Below, piece by piece: positions 1-6,569 of a DNA stretch of 11,716 nucleotides. The position numbers and the translations under genes were made by a program. Source of the stretch: an uncultured Actinomycetes bacterium (lineage in GTDB: Bacteria > Actinomycetota > Actinomycetes > Nanopelagicales > Nanopelagicaceae); contig CAILBF010000243.1 of NCBI GenBank assembly GCA_903832395.1, positions 1-11,716 on the forward strand, read 5' to 3'. Numbering within the stretch: the stretch's first letter is position 1; each line of letters starts with the position of its first letter. The notes beneath the pieces were generated by a model. It saw nothing but the letters and a program-made list of their open reading frames with translations, was not told the origin of the DNA and ran no database searches.

Positions 1-1022
1 AACTCGGCGTCATAATCTTGCGGGAACAAAATAGTGTGCTGGCTCAGGGGCTCAGTTCCATCTTTTCGCAAACCCATGAGAAGCGAGAAACCAGCAATCG
101 ATGGCTCAGCCTGTTTTAAATTCTTACGAACTCGGCGTAGTTTTCTGGTATTGCCCTTAATAAGATGGTTATACGTTAGTCCAGCATCGGCATTTGCAAT
201 TACTGAATCTGCAGAGACAAAGGTGCCATCTGGGAGGCAAATGCCTCGTGCCACACCTTTATCAACTCGAATCTCCTTAACAGGGGAGTTGAAATAAAAC
301 TTAACACCGACATCTATACAGCGCTGGTGCACAACTTTTGCGAGGGTGCCAACTCCGCCAGTAATATGCCAGGCGCCAAAGCTCTCCTCAACGTAAGCGA
401 TGCTGGCCAGCACGGCCGGGGCTTTACGGGGATCTGAGCCACTGTATGTGGCGTACCGATCGAGAATAAATCGAAGTCGCTGATCTGCTAACTCCTCATT
501 GGCGAATTCACGAAGAGACTTCCACGGCGCGATAACAAATAAATCTCTCAGCAGCGTTACTCGCTTTAACAGCGAAAATGGAGAACGCAGCTCTGATTCG
601 ATAAAAGGTTCGCGGGAGACGTCCCACATTGAGGTTGCGCGCCGCATCATGTGATCCCACTGCAAGGCTGCGTTATCTCCAAAGGCTTCGCGAATAGCGT
701 TGAGCGTATGGTGGCGTGAAAGATTTGCAAATTTAACGCTCGTGCCATCGCTGAATCGATAATCAAAGGATGGATCAACGGGTTTTATTTCACAAAGCAA
801 TCCAAGAGGCTTACCGGTTCGAATAAATAAATCTTTATAGACTGCGGGAAGAGTGAGAAGGGATGGTCCAGTATCGAATGCAAATTTGCCAATCCACTCC
901 GTTCGCAGTTTGCCACCGTATGTATCAGATGACTCATAGACGCTCACTTCATGCCCCGCGCGTGCTAGACGCGCCGCTGCACTCATGCCACCCATTCCAG
1001 CACCGACGACAACAATTTTCAC
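1..1022 (-). CDS. CrtI/CrtD-family carotenoid desaturase (partial, C-terminus outside window)
   Basis: FAD-dependent carotenoid desaturase or dehydrogenase, likely membrane-associated. The reading frame starts at a GTG at 1022 and stays open to base 1, giving 340 residues of a family that usually has about 490-510, so the C-terminal part is missing. The first residues, MKIVVVGAGMGGMSAAARLA, form a Rossmann dinucleotide-binding motif. They are followed by YGGKLRTE (about 40), DTGPSLLTLP (about 51-60), RYATYSGSDPRKAPA (mid-protein) and GAWHITGGVGTLA, all typical of the phytoene desaturase/CrtD superfamily. The start overlaps the stop of the glycosyltransferase by four bases (GTGA), so it is translationally coupled and last of four genes in the visible operon. 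The family also includes phytoene desaturase CrtI. With a CruF-like hydratase and CrtA-like oxygenase upstream, a 3,4-desaturase (CrtD-like) acting on a hydroxylated acyclic end group is my preferred but unproven reading. Confidence 0.85.
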   Translation of the reverse strand, partial: MKIVVVGAGMGGMSAAARLARAGHEVSVYESSDTYGGKLRTEWIGKFAFDTGPSLLTLPAVYKDLFIRTGKPLGLLCEIKPVDPSFDYRFSDGTSVKFANLSRHHTLNAIREAFGDNAALQWDHMMRRATSMWDVSREPFIESELRSPFSLLKRVTLLRDLFVIAPWKSLREFANEELADQRLRFILDRYATYSGSDPRKAPAVLASIAYVEESFGAWHITGGVGTLAKVVHQRCIDVGVKFYFNSPVKEIRVDKGVARGICLPDGTFVSADSVIANADAGLTYNHLIKGNTRKLRRVRKNLKQAEPSIAGFSLLMGLRKDGTEPLSQHTILFPQDYDAE

Positions 1023-2092
1023 AGCGTACGGCCCTTCCATTGAATCTCTCCACGCTTGAGATAGGAGTAAATAATAAGGTAGATAAGCAAGGCCGACGAT
1101 ATTGGATGAAGGAGTGAATCTACAATATTTGTGCGCGCACGAAGTGCACTTAAGGTGCGCGTTAAAGCAACCATAACAAAAGCGATCAAGCCCCATGTGG
1201 ATCCGGTAAGAGCCAGAGCAAGGGGAGCTATTCCAGTAAAGGCAATAAATAGAATCGCAAAAAATGAACCTACGGTTGAACCAAAGGCGTATCGCAAGGA
1301 TTTTCCGTATCCAGATTCAATCTCACTCCACGATGAATACATTCGGCACTCTGCAATATCGGCGCCATTTACAACGACACCATGTGCGCCAGTTCTAAGC
1401 AGCGCACGGGCAAGAAAGACATCATCTAGAACTGCGCCTTTGACTGCTTCATAACCCCCAGCTCTAATGAGAGCCGCTCTTTGCACAAGAAAAAATTGTC
1501 CATTAGCAACGGCCATGGATGAGAAGGATGCGCGCTCTGCGATAGGTAGCAGCAGCGTTGAAATCCAGGACCATTGCAAGAGAGGCTGGATTAGACGTTC
1601 CCCAAGAGTTATGGCGATTTGCCTTGGGTAGGGGGAGATGAAATCTAATTCTGCAGAGTTTAGGAGAGTTATCGATTTACTGATTGCCTCTGGAGCAATT
1701 CGAACATCGGCATCGATGGTTACGATAATTTCACCACTCGATGCGTCTAATAGCTGCTGCAAAGCCCACGTTTTTCCGATCCAACCCGATGGAAGCGGTG
1801 CGCCTTGGATCAAGTGAAAATTTGGTCGACCAGCTATCCCGGTTGTGATTAATTCAAAGGTAGCGTCCTCCGAATTATCATTGAGAAAAATAAATTCGAC
1901 GCGACTGAGCCCCTGTTGCGCGGTCAGAGTCTCGATTAGTTCGACAATATTTTCTGCTTCGTTACGAAGTGGAATTAGGACACTAACGGTTTCAGTAATA
2001 GTGCTAGCGATTTGGGGTTTGCGAATCGCGAAGAAATTCGTAATTGAGATGGATAAGAGAAATATTGGGAGAAAAGTTATAAATCGAGACAT
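1019..2092 (-). CDS. Family 2 glycosyltransferase, carotenoid type (CruG/CrtQ-like)
   Basis: A 357-residue membrane-anchored GT-A fold glycosyltransferase. It has an N-terminal hydrophobic segment (about 3-22), a nucleotide-sugar fold with VLIPLRNEAENI (38-49) and NDNSEDAT (71-78), the DXD-type metal site DADV (127-130), an acceptor-side acidic motif VLDDVFLARAL (221-231), GYGKS (261-265), and two or three C-terminal membrane helices. The canonical QxxRW motif is not visible. Related enzymes include CruG and the staphylococcal-type CrtQ, which attach a sugar to a carotenoid hydroxyl or carboxyl group. It sits 6 bp after the hydratase stop and overlaps the desaturase start by 4 bp. From this context I infer transfer of a sugar to the tertiary hydroxyl made by the neighbouring hydratase. 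The sugar donor cannot be read from sequence. Hopanoid or general lipid GT2 enzymes look similar, so the substrate rests on context. Confidence 0.8.
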   Translation of the reverse strand: MSRFITFLPIFLLSISITNFFAIRKPQIASTITETVSVLIPLRNEAENIVELIETLTAQQGLSRVEFIFLNDNSEDATFELITTGIAGRPNFHLIQGAPLPSGWIGKTWALQQLLDASSGEIIVTIDADVRIAPEAISKSITLLNSAELDFISPYPRQIAITLGERLIQPLLQWSWISTLLLPIAERASFSSMAVANGQFFLVQRAALIRAGGYEAVKGAVLDDVFLARALLRTGAHGVVVNGADIAECRMYSSWSEIESGYGKSLRYAFGSTVGSFFAILFIAFTGIAPLALALTGSTWGLIAFVMVALTRTLSALRARTNIVDSLLHPISSALLIYLIIYSYLKRGEIQWKGRTL

Positions 2093-2098
2093 AGAACG

Positions 2099-2902
2099 TT
2101 ATGGGCGCCCTAACCAGCGGGTAAAGAAATAAGGGGCAAGAGTTATGCTAAAGATCGCACCAGCAAAGAGTGCAATTCCTGGACGGTGGAAAAAGAAGAG
2201 ATTTCCGACAACCCCTGAGAATAGGATCCACGCTAAGTAGGAATCAACGGCTAAAAACGATGCCCCAACTTTGCGGCGATCACGGGGCAGAATTAAATGC
2301 AAAATGCCGATTAATCCCATTCCAGTCAATAGCCAACCAAAAGTATTGGATAGTGGAATCTCAGGTTGGAATGGAACGTGTGGACCTTTTACAATCCACG
2401 TCCATCGACCAGATGTAACCATGAGTGGGTCTAAAAATAAATCCCATGCAGCAAGGGCAATTCCACCGTAAAGAAAAATCCAGTGGCCTGCAATACGTCT
2501 AGATACAACAAGAACCGGATGCGCCATCATGATCCAAGCAAATGGAACTACCAGGGGGACAGAAAAAATTTGAAGCCCAAGATCAGGGGAGTACGTGTAA
2601 TGCCCGAAAGGCCACGAGGTCACTACGCCGATATGTTCGATGAGAAGCGCAAAACAAAAAGTAAACGCTAGATATGTAAATGCGTATCGCCCGCCAAATG
2701 CTAGTAATGCATGTAGAAGCATCGCACCTGCGCCCCAATAGACAACGGCAATTGTGATTAACCGCAGAGTTTCACCATCGACCAGAGGATAAATAATCTG
2801 CAATAAAATCGCTATCGAAAGAACAGACAACATCATTATGTTCATACGAAGCGAGATACCTCGTCGTCGATTTCTACGTGGTGAGTAGTGGCGAATCGAC
2901 AT
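2099..2902 (-). CDS. cruF: CruF-type carotenoid 1,2-hydratase (carotenoid biosynthesis integral membrane protein)
   Basis: A 267-residue polytopic membrane protein of the CruF/DUF422 family, whose members hydrate the C-1,2 double bond at the psi end of acyclic carotenoids. After a basic N-terminus (residues 5-19, rich in arginine) there are about seven hydrophobic segments. Conserved signatures are EHIGVVTSWPFGHYTYS (89-105), the acidic AWDLFLDPLMV (152-162) and IPLSNTFGWLLTG (182-194), as expected for the family. The ATG at 2902 lies 14 bp downstream of the crtA-like stop. No strong ribosome-binding site is visible, so coupling to the gene upstream is likely. An in-frame ATG at 2845 would remove the basic tail and is a possible alternative start. 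The next gene is a glycosyltransferase, and the hydratase/glycosyltransferase pairing matches the CruF-CruG arrangement known from cyanobacteria. Confidence 0.85.
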   Translation of the reverse strand: MSIRHYSPRRNRRRGISLRMNIMMLSVLSIAILLQIIYPLVDGETLRLITIAVVYWGAGAMLLHALLAFGGRYAFTYLAFTFCFALLIEHIGVVTSWPFGHYTYSPDLGLQIFSVPLVVPFAWIMMAHPVLVVSRRIAGHWIFLYGGIALAAWDLFLDPLMVTSGRWTWIVKGPHVPFQPEIPLSNTFGWLLTGMGLIGILHLILPRDRRKVGASFLAVDSYLAWILFSGVVGNLFFFHRPGIALFAGAIFSITLAPYFFTRWLGRP

Positions 2903-2916
2903 GTAGTTAGTCTGCC

Positions 2917-3585
2917 CTATGTATGGGGTTGGCCATTAATTGAGCCACGCATTTCTAGGACAGCAAAGCGTGAAAAGAGCTCTTCTGAGTACCACTTGTA
3001 CTTCTTAGTCGCATCTATCGCGCCTTTATGGGCCTGACCCCGATAAGCAAAATCTCTCAGTGCGGCAGGAGATTCCCAGACGGAAAAAGTACCTTGCAAT
3101 CCAATAGGTGCTTCACCGATCCCAATTGCGGTGATTAAGCCGGGTGCGGCTTTAAGTGATTGCGTGACAGGAGGAATGGCTCGCCAAAAGCGTAAATTTT
3201 GTAACAAAGCAATCCGTGCACGGGTGATTGCAATGACAGTCCCATCCCACTCTTTGACCGAAGGGATGAACGGCTCTTTGCCGGACCATTTACCATGTGC
3301 TGAAATCGGTTCGATTACCGCGCGAAACTCCTCTACACAGTTTTTGCGCCACTGCTTAATAACGAATGATTTATCAAAAGCTGCGACATCTTTTACTTCT
3401 GCAATCAAACCCCAACACAAAGGATTGGCATCCATTGGCGTAAATGTTTCACCTTTTCCTGTCCCGAGGGATTTGAAGAAACCAACGTTTTCAGACCTGC
3501 GCAATATAGATCGATCAAGAGCCATTGCGAATAAGGCAAAGGGAATCGCGCTGGGTTTAATTCTCCAGAAATAGGCAACGATCAT
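2917..3585 (-). CDS. crtA: Spheroidene monooxygenase-like protein (CrtA family)
   Basis: A 222-residue soluble protein matching the CrtA family, oxygenases that introduce a keto group at C-2 of acyclic carotenoids such as spheroidene. Family-like features in order are FFKSLGTGKGETFTP (36-50), ISAHGKWSGKEPF (94-106), TRARI (121-125), GTFSVW (165-170), FAYRGQAHKGAI (179-190) and WYSEELFSRF (198-207). It is slightly shorter than purple bacterial relatives. It is first in the visible minus-strand operon, followed 14 bp later by the cruF-like gene. The ATG at 3585 is preceded by a weak AAGGG about 11 bases upstream, and a TACAAT -10-like box lies about 38 bases upstream. In purple bacteria CrtA acts on substrates whose C-1 carries methoxy or hydroxy. 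Here CruF could provide that hydroxyl, so its place in the pathway makes chemical sense. Family assignment is confident; exact substrate and position oxidised are inferred. Confidence 0.82.
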   Translation of the reverse strand: MIVAYFWRIKPSAIPFALFAMALDRSILRRSENVGFFKSLGTGKGETFTPMDANPLCWGLIAEVKDVAAFDKSFVIKQWRKNCVEEFRAVIEPISAHGKWSGKEPFIPSVKEWDGTVIAITRARIALLQNLRFWRAIPPVTQSLKAAPGLITAIGIGEAPIGLQGTFSVWESPAALRDFAYRGQAHKGAIDATKKYKWYSEELFSRFAVLEMRGSINGQPHT

Positions 3586-3622
3586 TTAAACCAACGCCCT
3601 TGTTAGGTTATTCATTCGCATA

Positions 3623-3628
3623 ATTGTA
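3623..3628 (-). promoter_or_regulatory. Candidate -10 box for the carotenoid operon
   Basis: On the minus strand this reads TACAAT, five of six bases of the consensus, about 38 bases before the crtA-like ATG. A start near 3616 would leave a leader of roughly 30 bases. No convincing -35 hexamer is present at 16-18 bp spacing, so this is a candidate only. The 76-bp gap to the divergent antiporter gene is the only visible room for the operon promoter. Confidence 0.35.
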
Positions 3629-3661
3629 GGCTCTCAACTACTTCGAAAGGAAACCCCTCTG

Positions 3662-4651
3662 ATGTTGCTTCATTGGCTCGCCCTGCTTTCATTGGCTATA
3701 GCGATCTATTTTGCATGTGAACTCTTTGTAAATGCCGTTGAATGGCTTGGAGTTCGATTAAAGATGGGCACTATTGCAATTGGCACCATCCTTGCCGCGA
3801 TTGGCACAGCGCTTCCCGAAAGCGTCGTTACTTTGGTTGCCGTCACAATGGGTAAGACAGTTCAAGCGAAGGACATAGGCGTTGGCGCAGCTATGGGCGG
3901 ACCACTTGCCCTCGCAACAATTGCATATGGTGTCTCTGGTTATATGTTGCTGCGTAAAAAGCGTGGTCCCAATCCTCTTAAAGGCGTTGACTTAAGTCAG
4001 CTGGCAAGGGACCAGAAGTGGTTCCTGAGTATTTTCATTTTTAAAGTTGCTTTAGGACTGGTTGCTTTCACTTTTAAACCGTTGCTGGGGTATTTATTTT
4101 TCGCAGCTTACGGTGCCTATTTCATCAAGGAGATGCGAGCGGATTCTGAAAAGCACAGCGACTTTGATTTAGAACCCTTGAAGTTACAACCAAATAAGCC
4201 TGTACCGTCTGGATGGGCTGTAGCAGTTCAAACTCTCGGAGCACTCATCGTCATTTTTATCTCTTCACAACTCTTTGTCGCTCAGCTTGAATGGCTTGGA
4301 CCAAAACTTGGGATCTCAGCTACTGTCACAGCACTCTTATTATCTCCAGTTGCAACAGAGTTACCAGAGATTATGAATGCGATTATCTGGATTCGCCAAG
4401 GGAAAACCTCACTTGCATTGGCAAATATAAGTGGAGCCATGATGATTCAAGCGACAGTTCCTTCTGGACTTGGAATCTTATTTACTCCTTGGAAATTTGA
4501 CGGTCCATTAATACTATCTGGAGTAGTAACAATCACTGCAATAGTCTATTTACTAATTCTTTTTAAGCTTAAGAAATTCAATCCCTACCGACTAACTGTG
4601 GCAGCTTCTTTTTACGCAATTTTCGCAATCGGTTTATTTGTTCTAGGTTAA
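3662..4651 (+). CDS. Sodium:calcium antiporter (CaCA superfamily)
   Basis: A 329-residue inner-membrane cation/Ca2+ exchanger. The protein is an internal duplication: residues 20-55 (ELFVNAVEWLG to GTALPESV) and 203-238 (QLFVAQLEWLG to ATELPEIM) are clearly related. These carry the two alpha-repeat motifs whose acidic PE residues bind the cation, and a second conserved stretch LALANISGAMMIQATVPSG follows at about 251-269. The ATELPE/ISGAM form belongs to a bacterial CaCA subgroup and differs from the commoner GTSLPE type. About ten hydrophobic helices are seen, with a central hydrophilic loop at about 155-183. AAAGGA lies ten bases upstream of the ATG. It is transcribed divergently from the carotenoid operon and has no obvious functional partner. 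The exchanged ion pair is inferred from the family; sodium or proton as the driving ion cannot be decided. Confidence 0.85.
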   Translation: MLLHWLALLSLAIAIYFACELFVNAVEWLGVRLKMGTIAIGTILAAIGTALPESVVTLVAVTMGKTVQAKDIGVGAAMGGPLALATIAYGVSGYMLLRKKRGPNPLKGVDLSQLARDQKWFLSIFIFKVALGLVAFTFKPLLGYLFFAAYGAYFIKEMRADSEKHSDFDLEPLKLQPNKPVPSGWAVAVQTLGALIVIFISSQLFVAQLEWLGPKLGISATVTALLLSPVATELPEIMNAIIWIRQGKTSLALANISGAMMIQATVPSGLGILFTPWKFDGPLILSGVVTITAIVYLLILFKLKKFNPYRLTVAASFYAIFAIGLFVLG

Positions 4652-4664
4652 TTGAGGGCTCAGA

Positions 4665-4757
4665 TTAATCTTCGGTAATTATTTGTTGCACGCCAGTAAC
4701 ACGAACTAATCGTTCATAGCTTTGCGATTACACCGAATGTGGGTGCCGAGCAACGAC
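4665..4757 (-). pseudogene. Decayed 3' end of a ybaK-like gene
   Basis: This stretch is not open, but on the minus strand it reads VVARHPHSV, a TAA stop (4730-4728), then SQSYERLVRVTGVQQIITED and a final TAA (4667-4665). It aligns without gaps to the last 26 codons of the intact YbaK-family gene at 6566-7054 (HPHSV, then Y in place of the stop, then RVTG, same distance to the end). The two share an exact 14-base string (4732-4745 and 6633-6646). The remnant begins about a dozen bases after the stop of the secreted-protein gene, and nothing of the 5' part remains. It is best explained as a displaced or duplicated gene tail that is no longer translated. Confidence 0.7.
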
Positions 4758-4768
4758 TCAGACTGGAA

Positions 4769-5929
4769 CTACTTGCAACTCTTTTTCGCTGAGTACACAT
4801 AAGAGCCATCCCACTGCAGACTTAGTGGGCGCTTTAGCTTCTCAAGATCACCGCTTACTACAACTGGTCCATAACCAGTGACGAAGCCGCGGTTGGTTGC
4901 CTTAAAGAAGATCTCGCGGCGAGACGTGCTTCCTTCTGAGACAAATGTATAAATTCCAGTCAGAATCGTCCCGTCGAAAGTTCCGACGAATTCTCCGTTA
5001 GAAGAATCTTTCTGAGCATTATTTATCGAAATCAAGCCTTTAACTTGCAAACCGTTTTGTTCTGTAATCTCCAATTTATATGTATCTGACTTCAAAGTCG
5101 CAACGAAGCATCCCAGTATTGGTTGAATAGAGTTATTTGATGTAATAGGAGATAAGACGGGAGCGTAGGAAGAGTCCAAATAGATATACCTGGACTTTTG
5201 AGTGTCATTAAGCGTAAATGAAATATGGGCTCCACGAAGCTTTTGCTCAACTAGTCCGGCATCTCCGTCAGCAAAACCATTTTTGATTGCCGCTGTCTTC
5301 TCACCGATGACAAGCGGGTTGAGCGGTTTTAGTTGCGGCAGTGCTGATGCTACTTTTTCCGAGACGCTCGTTATCCAACCGGAGACGGTATCTGCATCGA
5401 TCGTATTCACCTTTATTGGTGGTACTTTTCTATAGTTTTTGGCATGGTAAATATCACGATAGAGTTTTGAAATATTCTTTCCATCCTCAGTCGCAGGTTC
5501 AAAAATCGAGTCTTGAGGACCGGAGCTGCTAAGGATCATTCCATTTTCTTCGAGCAACTTATTTCCATATGGAGGAGGTTCGTTAGCACGATTTGCTGCC
5601 TCAAATGAAACTTTTGGGAAGTAATAGACTGACATGAAAGCTACGCGATTACCGGATTTCGGCGTGTAATACACAATCACTTGGGCTTTAGCGCCATCGT
5701 CAGTTGCTTGATTTGCAAACTCATTATGAGGAATCTCTACTGAGAGTTTTTTCGCAAGTGATTGATCGACACTCCATGTGTAAGGAATATTAAGTAACGA
5801 AATTTCTGAAGATTTGGGATTAGACAGTGCCCACCCTGAGAGGACGAAAGTTACCGCGACAGAGATAAACATCATTCTCTTCATCAATCGACGATTTGAA
5901 AGAAGATGCACATCCGAGGCGTTATTCAT
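4769..5929 (-). CDS. Secreted or membrane-anchored protein of unknown function
   Basis: I do not recognise a named function. The product is 386 residues if it starts at the ATG at 5929. An in-frame ATG at 5884 (MKRMMFISVAV) gives a cleaner signal sequence with its hydrophobic core at about residues 20-32. Neither start has a clear ribosome-binding site. The N-terminal half of the exported part (about 45-200) is polar with no obvious catalytic motif. The C-terminal region (about 272-355) begins at Cys274 and has the pattern C..A....D.Y.L.I, then GEFVGTFDGTILTGIYTF, SEG..S.REIFF and GYG. This is a beta-rich layout I have seen in small lipoproteins and secreted proteins of diverse bacteria. Cys385 near the C-terminus could pair with Cys274. 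It lies between a ybaK gene remnant and a divergently transcribed small-gene pair, so it is probably accessory. Confidence 0.7.
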   Translation of the reverse strand: MNNASDVHLLSNRRLMKRMMFISVAVTFVLSGWALSNPKSSEISLLNIPYTWSVDQSLAKKLSVEIPHNEFANQATDDGAKAQVIVYYTPKSGNRVAFMSVYYFPKVSFEAANRANEPPPYGNKLLEENGMILSSSGPQDSIFEPATEDGKNISKLYRDIYHAKNYRKVPPIKVNTIDADTVSGWITSVSEKVASALPQLKPLNPLVIGEKTAAIKNGFADGDAGLVEQKLRGAHISFTLNDTQKSRYIYLDSSYAPVLSPITSNNSIQPILGCFVATLKSDTYKLEITEQNGLQVKGLISINNAQKDSSNGEFVGTFDGTILTGIYTFVSEGSTSRREIFFKATNRGFVTGYGPVVVSGDLEKLKRPLSLQWDGSYVYSAKKSCK

Positions 5930-6050
5930 GAATGAAGGGTAATCTACTGAAAAGGTAATTTGCTTAGCATTAGGAGTTTTCCAGATCCTCTTTCGTCATT
6001 AGAAGTACTGGAAAGTAGCATCCGGACCTGTTGAAGCGATGCCGAATTCC

Positions 6051-6079
6051 TTGACATTGAGTTGCTTGCCTAATATTAT
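6051..6079 (+). promoter_or_regulatory. Near-consensus housekeeping promoter for the small-gene pair
   Basis: A perfect -35 box TTGACA (6051-6056) is followed by a 17-bp spacer and TATTAT (6074-6079), five of six bases of the -10 consensus. Transcription would start near 6086, giving a leader of about 55 bases before the ATG at 6142. This is the best sigma-70-type promoter in the window and is placed to express the tiny secreted-peptide gene and its coupled partner. Confidence 0.65.
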
Positions 6080-6141
6080 CATTTTGACTTCGAATCAATC
6101 TCTTCAAATAGAAAGATGGGCTCGACTTTAGGAAGAGTGCA

Positions 6142-6336
6142 ATGAAATTTCGCTTAATAATGACAATTTTAATCAGTACATTTATTTTCTCCTTTTTTGC
6201 TACCCCGGTAGCTTCTGCTTCGGTCGAGTGCCCAGTTGCTCTCCATAATCTTGGATGCATTGCAGGCTTCGACCCTGGCACAGGTGGCGGAGGCGGAATG
6301 CGTTTTGTGGCAATGAGAATTGGCTTAAAACCATGA
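6142..6336 (+). CDS. Small secreted peptide precursor, unknown function
   Basis: A 64-residue precursor with a classic signal peptide: a basic start (MKFRLIM), a hydrophobic core (about 5-20) and an ASA cleavage motif at 24-26. The predicted mature peptide is about 38 residues and contains two cysteines (C30, C39) that could form a disulfide, a glycine run GTGGGGG (46-52) and a basic tail ending RIGLKP. AGGAAG lies six bases before the ATG and a near-consensus promoter sits about 60 bases upstream, so expression is well supported. Its TGA overlaps the next ATG (ATGA, 6333-6336), which implies coupled translation. I cannot assign a family. A secreted bacteriocin-like or signalling peptide is possible, but no processing or transport gene is next to it. 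Confidence 0.6.
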   Translation: MKFRLIMTILISTFIFSFFATPVASASVECPVALHNLGCIAGFDPGTGGGGGMRFVAMRIGLKP

Positions 6337-6569
6337 AACTCTCTTTGAACTTTTGGCGAAACAGAAACAATTCGAGACTTGAACTTTCAGAGGCTCAAGT
6401 GGAACACCTGCGCAGGGAAGATAATGAAGCACGAAAAGGTGCTATTAATCCATTTGGCTTGAGCGGCGGTGTGGATCCATTAACTAAGGCATTAGGAACT
6501 GGATATACCACGAGCGGACCAACGGCAATTATTGGGACACCATTGTCGCAAGAGAAGAAAAGCAATTAG
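6333..6569 (+). CDS. Small cytoplasmic protein coupled to the secreted peptide, unknown function
   Basis: A 78-residue protein starting at the ATG that overlaps the TGA of the peptide gene upstream. It has no signal peptide or membrane segment. Residues 1-36 are strongly charged and partly amphipathic helix-like (LELSEAQVEHLRREDNEARK), followed by a glycine/proline/threonine-rich, probably flexible tail (about 40-72) ending in lysines. It has no recognised domain. Coupling suggests it acts together with the small secreted protein, for example as a partner, immunity or regulatory protein, but this is inference. Its stop overlaps the stop of the convergent YbaK-family gene by two bases (6567-6568). 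The longer open frame upstream of 6333 is ignored because it only shadows the peptide gene. Confidence 0.5.
   Translation: MKLSLNFWRNRNNSRLELSEAQVEHLRREDNEARKGAINPFGLSGGVDPLTKALGTGYTTSGPTAIIGTPLSQEKKSN

Noticed and set aside
863..3574. Several plus-strand ORFs of 60-147 codons across the carotenoid region.
   Set aside because: They are antisense shadows of the four well-supported minus-strand genes and lack start signals and recognisable motifs.
4652..4690. Possible terminator hairpin after the antiporter gene (GATTAATC...TTCG...GTAATTATTT).
   Set aside because: Only about four A/T pairs form, and the sequence is better explained as the ybaK-like gene remnant.
5999..6082. A 27-codon minus-strand ORF (MIILGKQLNVKEFGIASTGP followed by DATFQYF) in the gap upstream of the secreted-protein gene, with a protein-like composition.
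   Set aside because: No ribosome-binding site, a stop just upstream, and it lies across the strong plus-strand promoter. It could be a second gene-tail remnant, but nothing else supports it.
5970..6281. 103-codon minus-strand ORF over the small-peptide gene.
   Set aside because: Composition is unlike a protein, it is antisense to a gene with a promoter, ribosome-binding site and signal peptide, and it has no start signals of its own.
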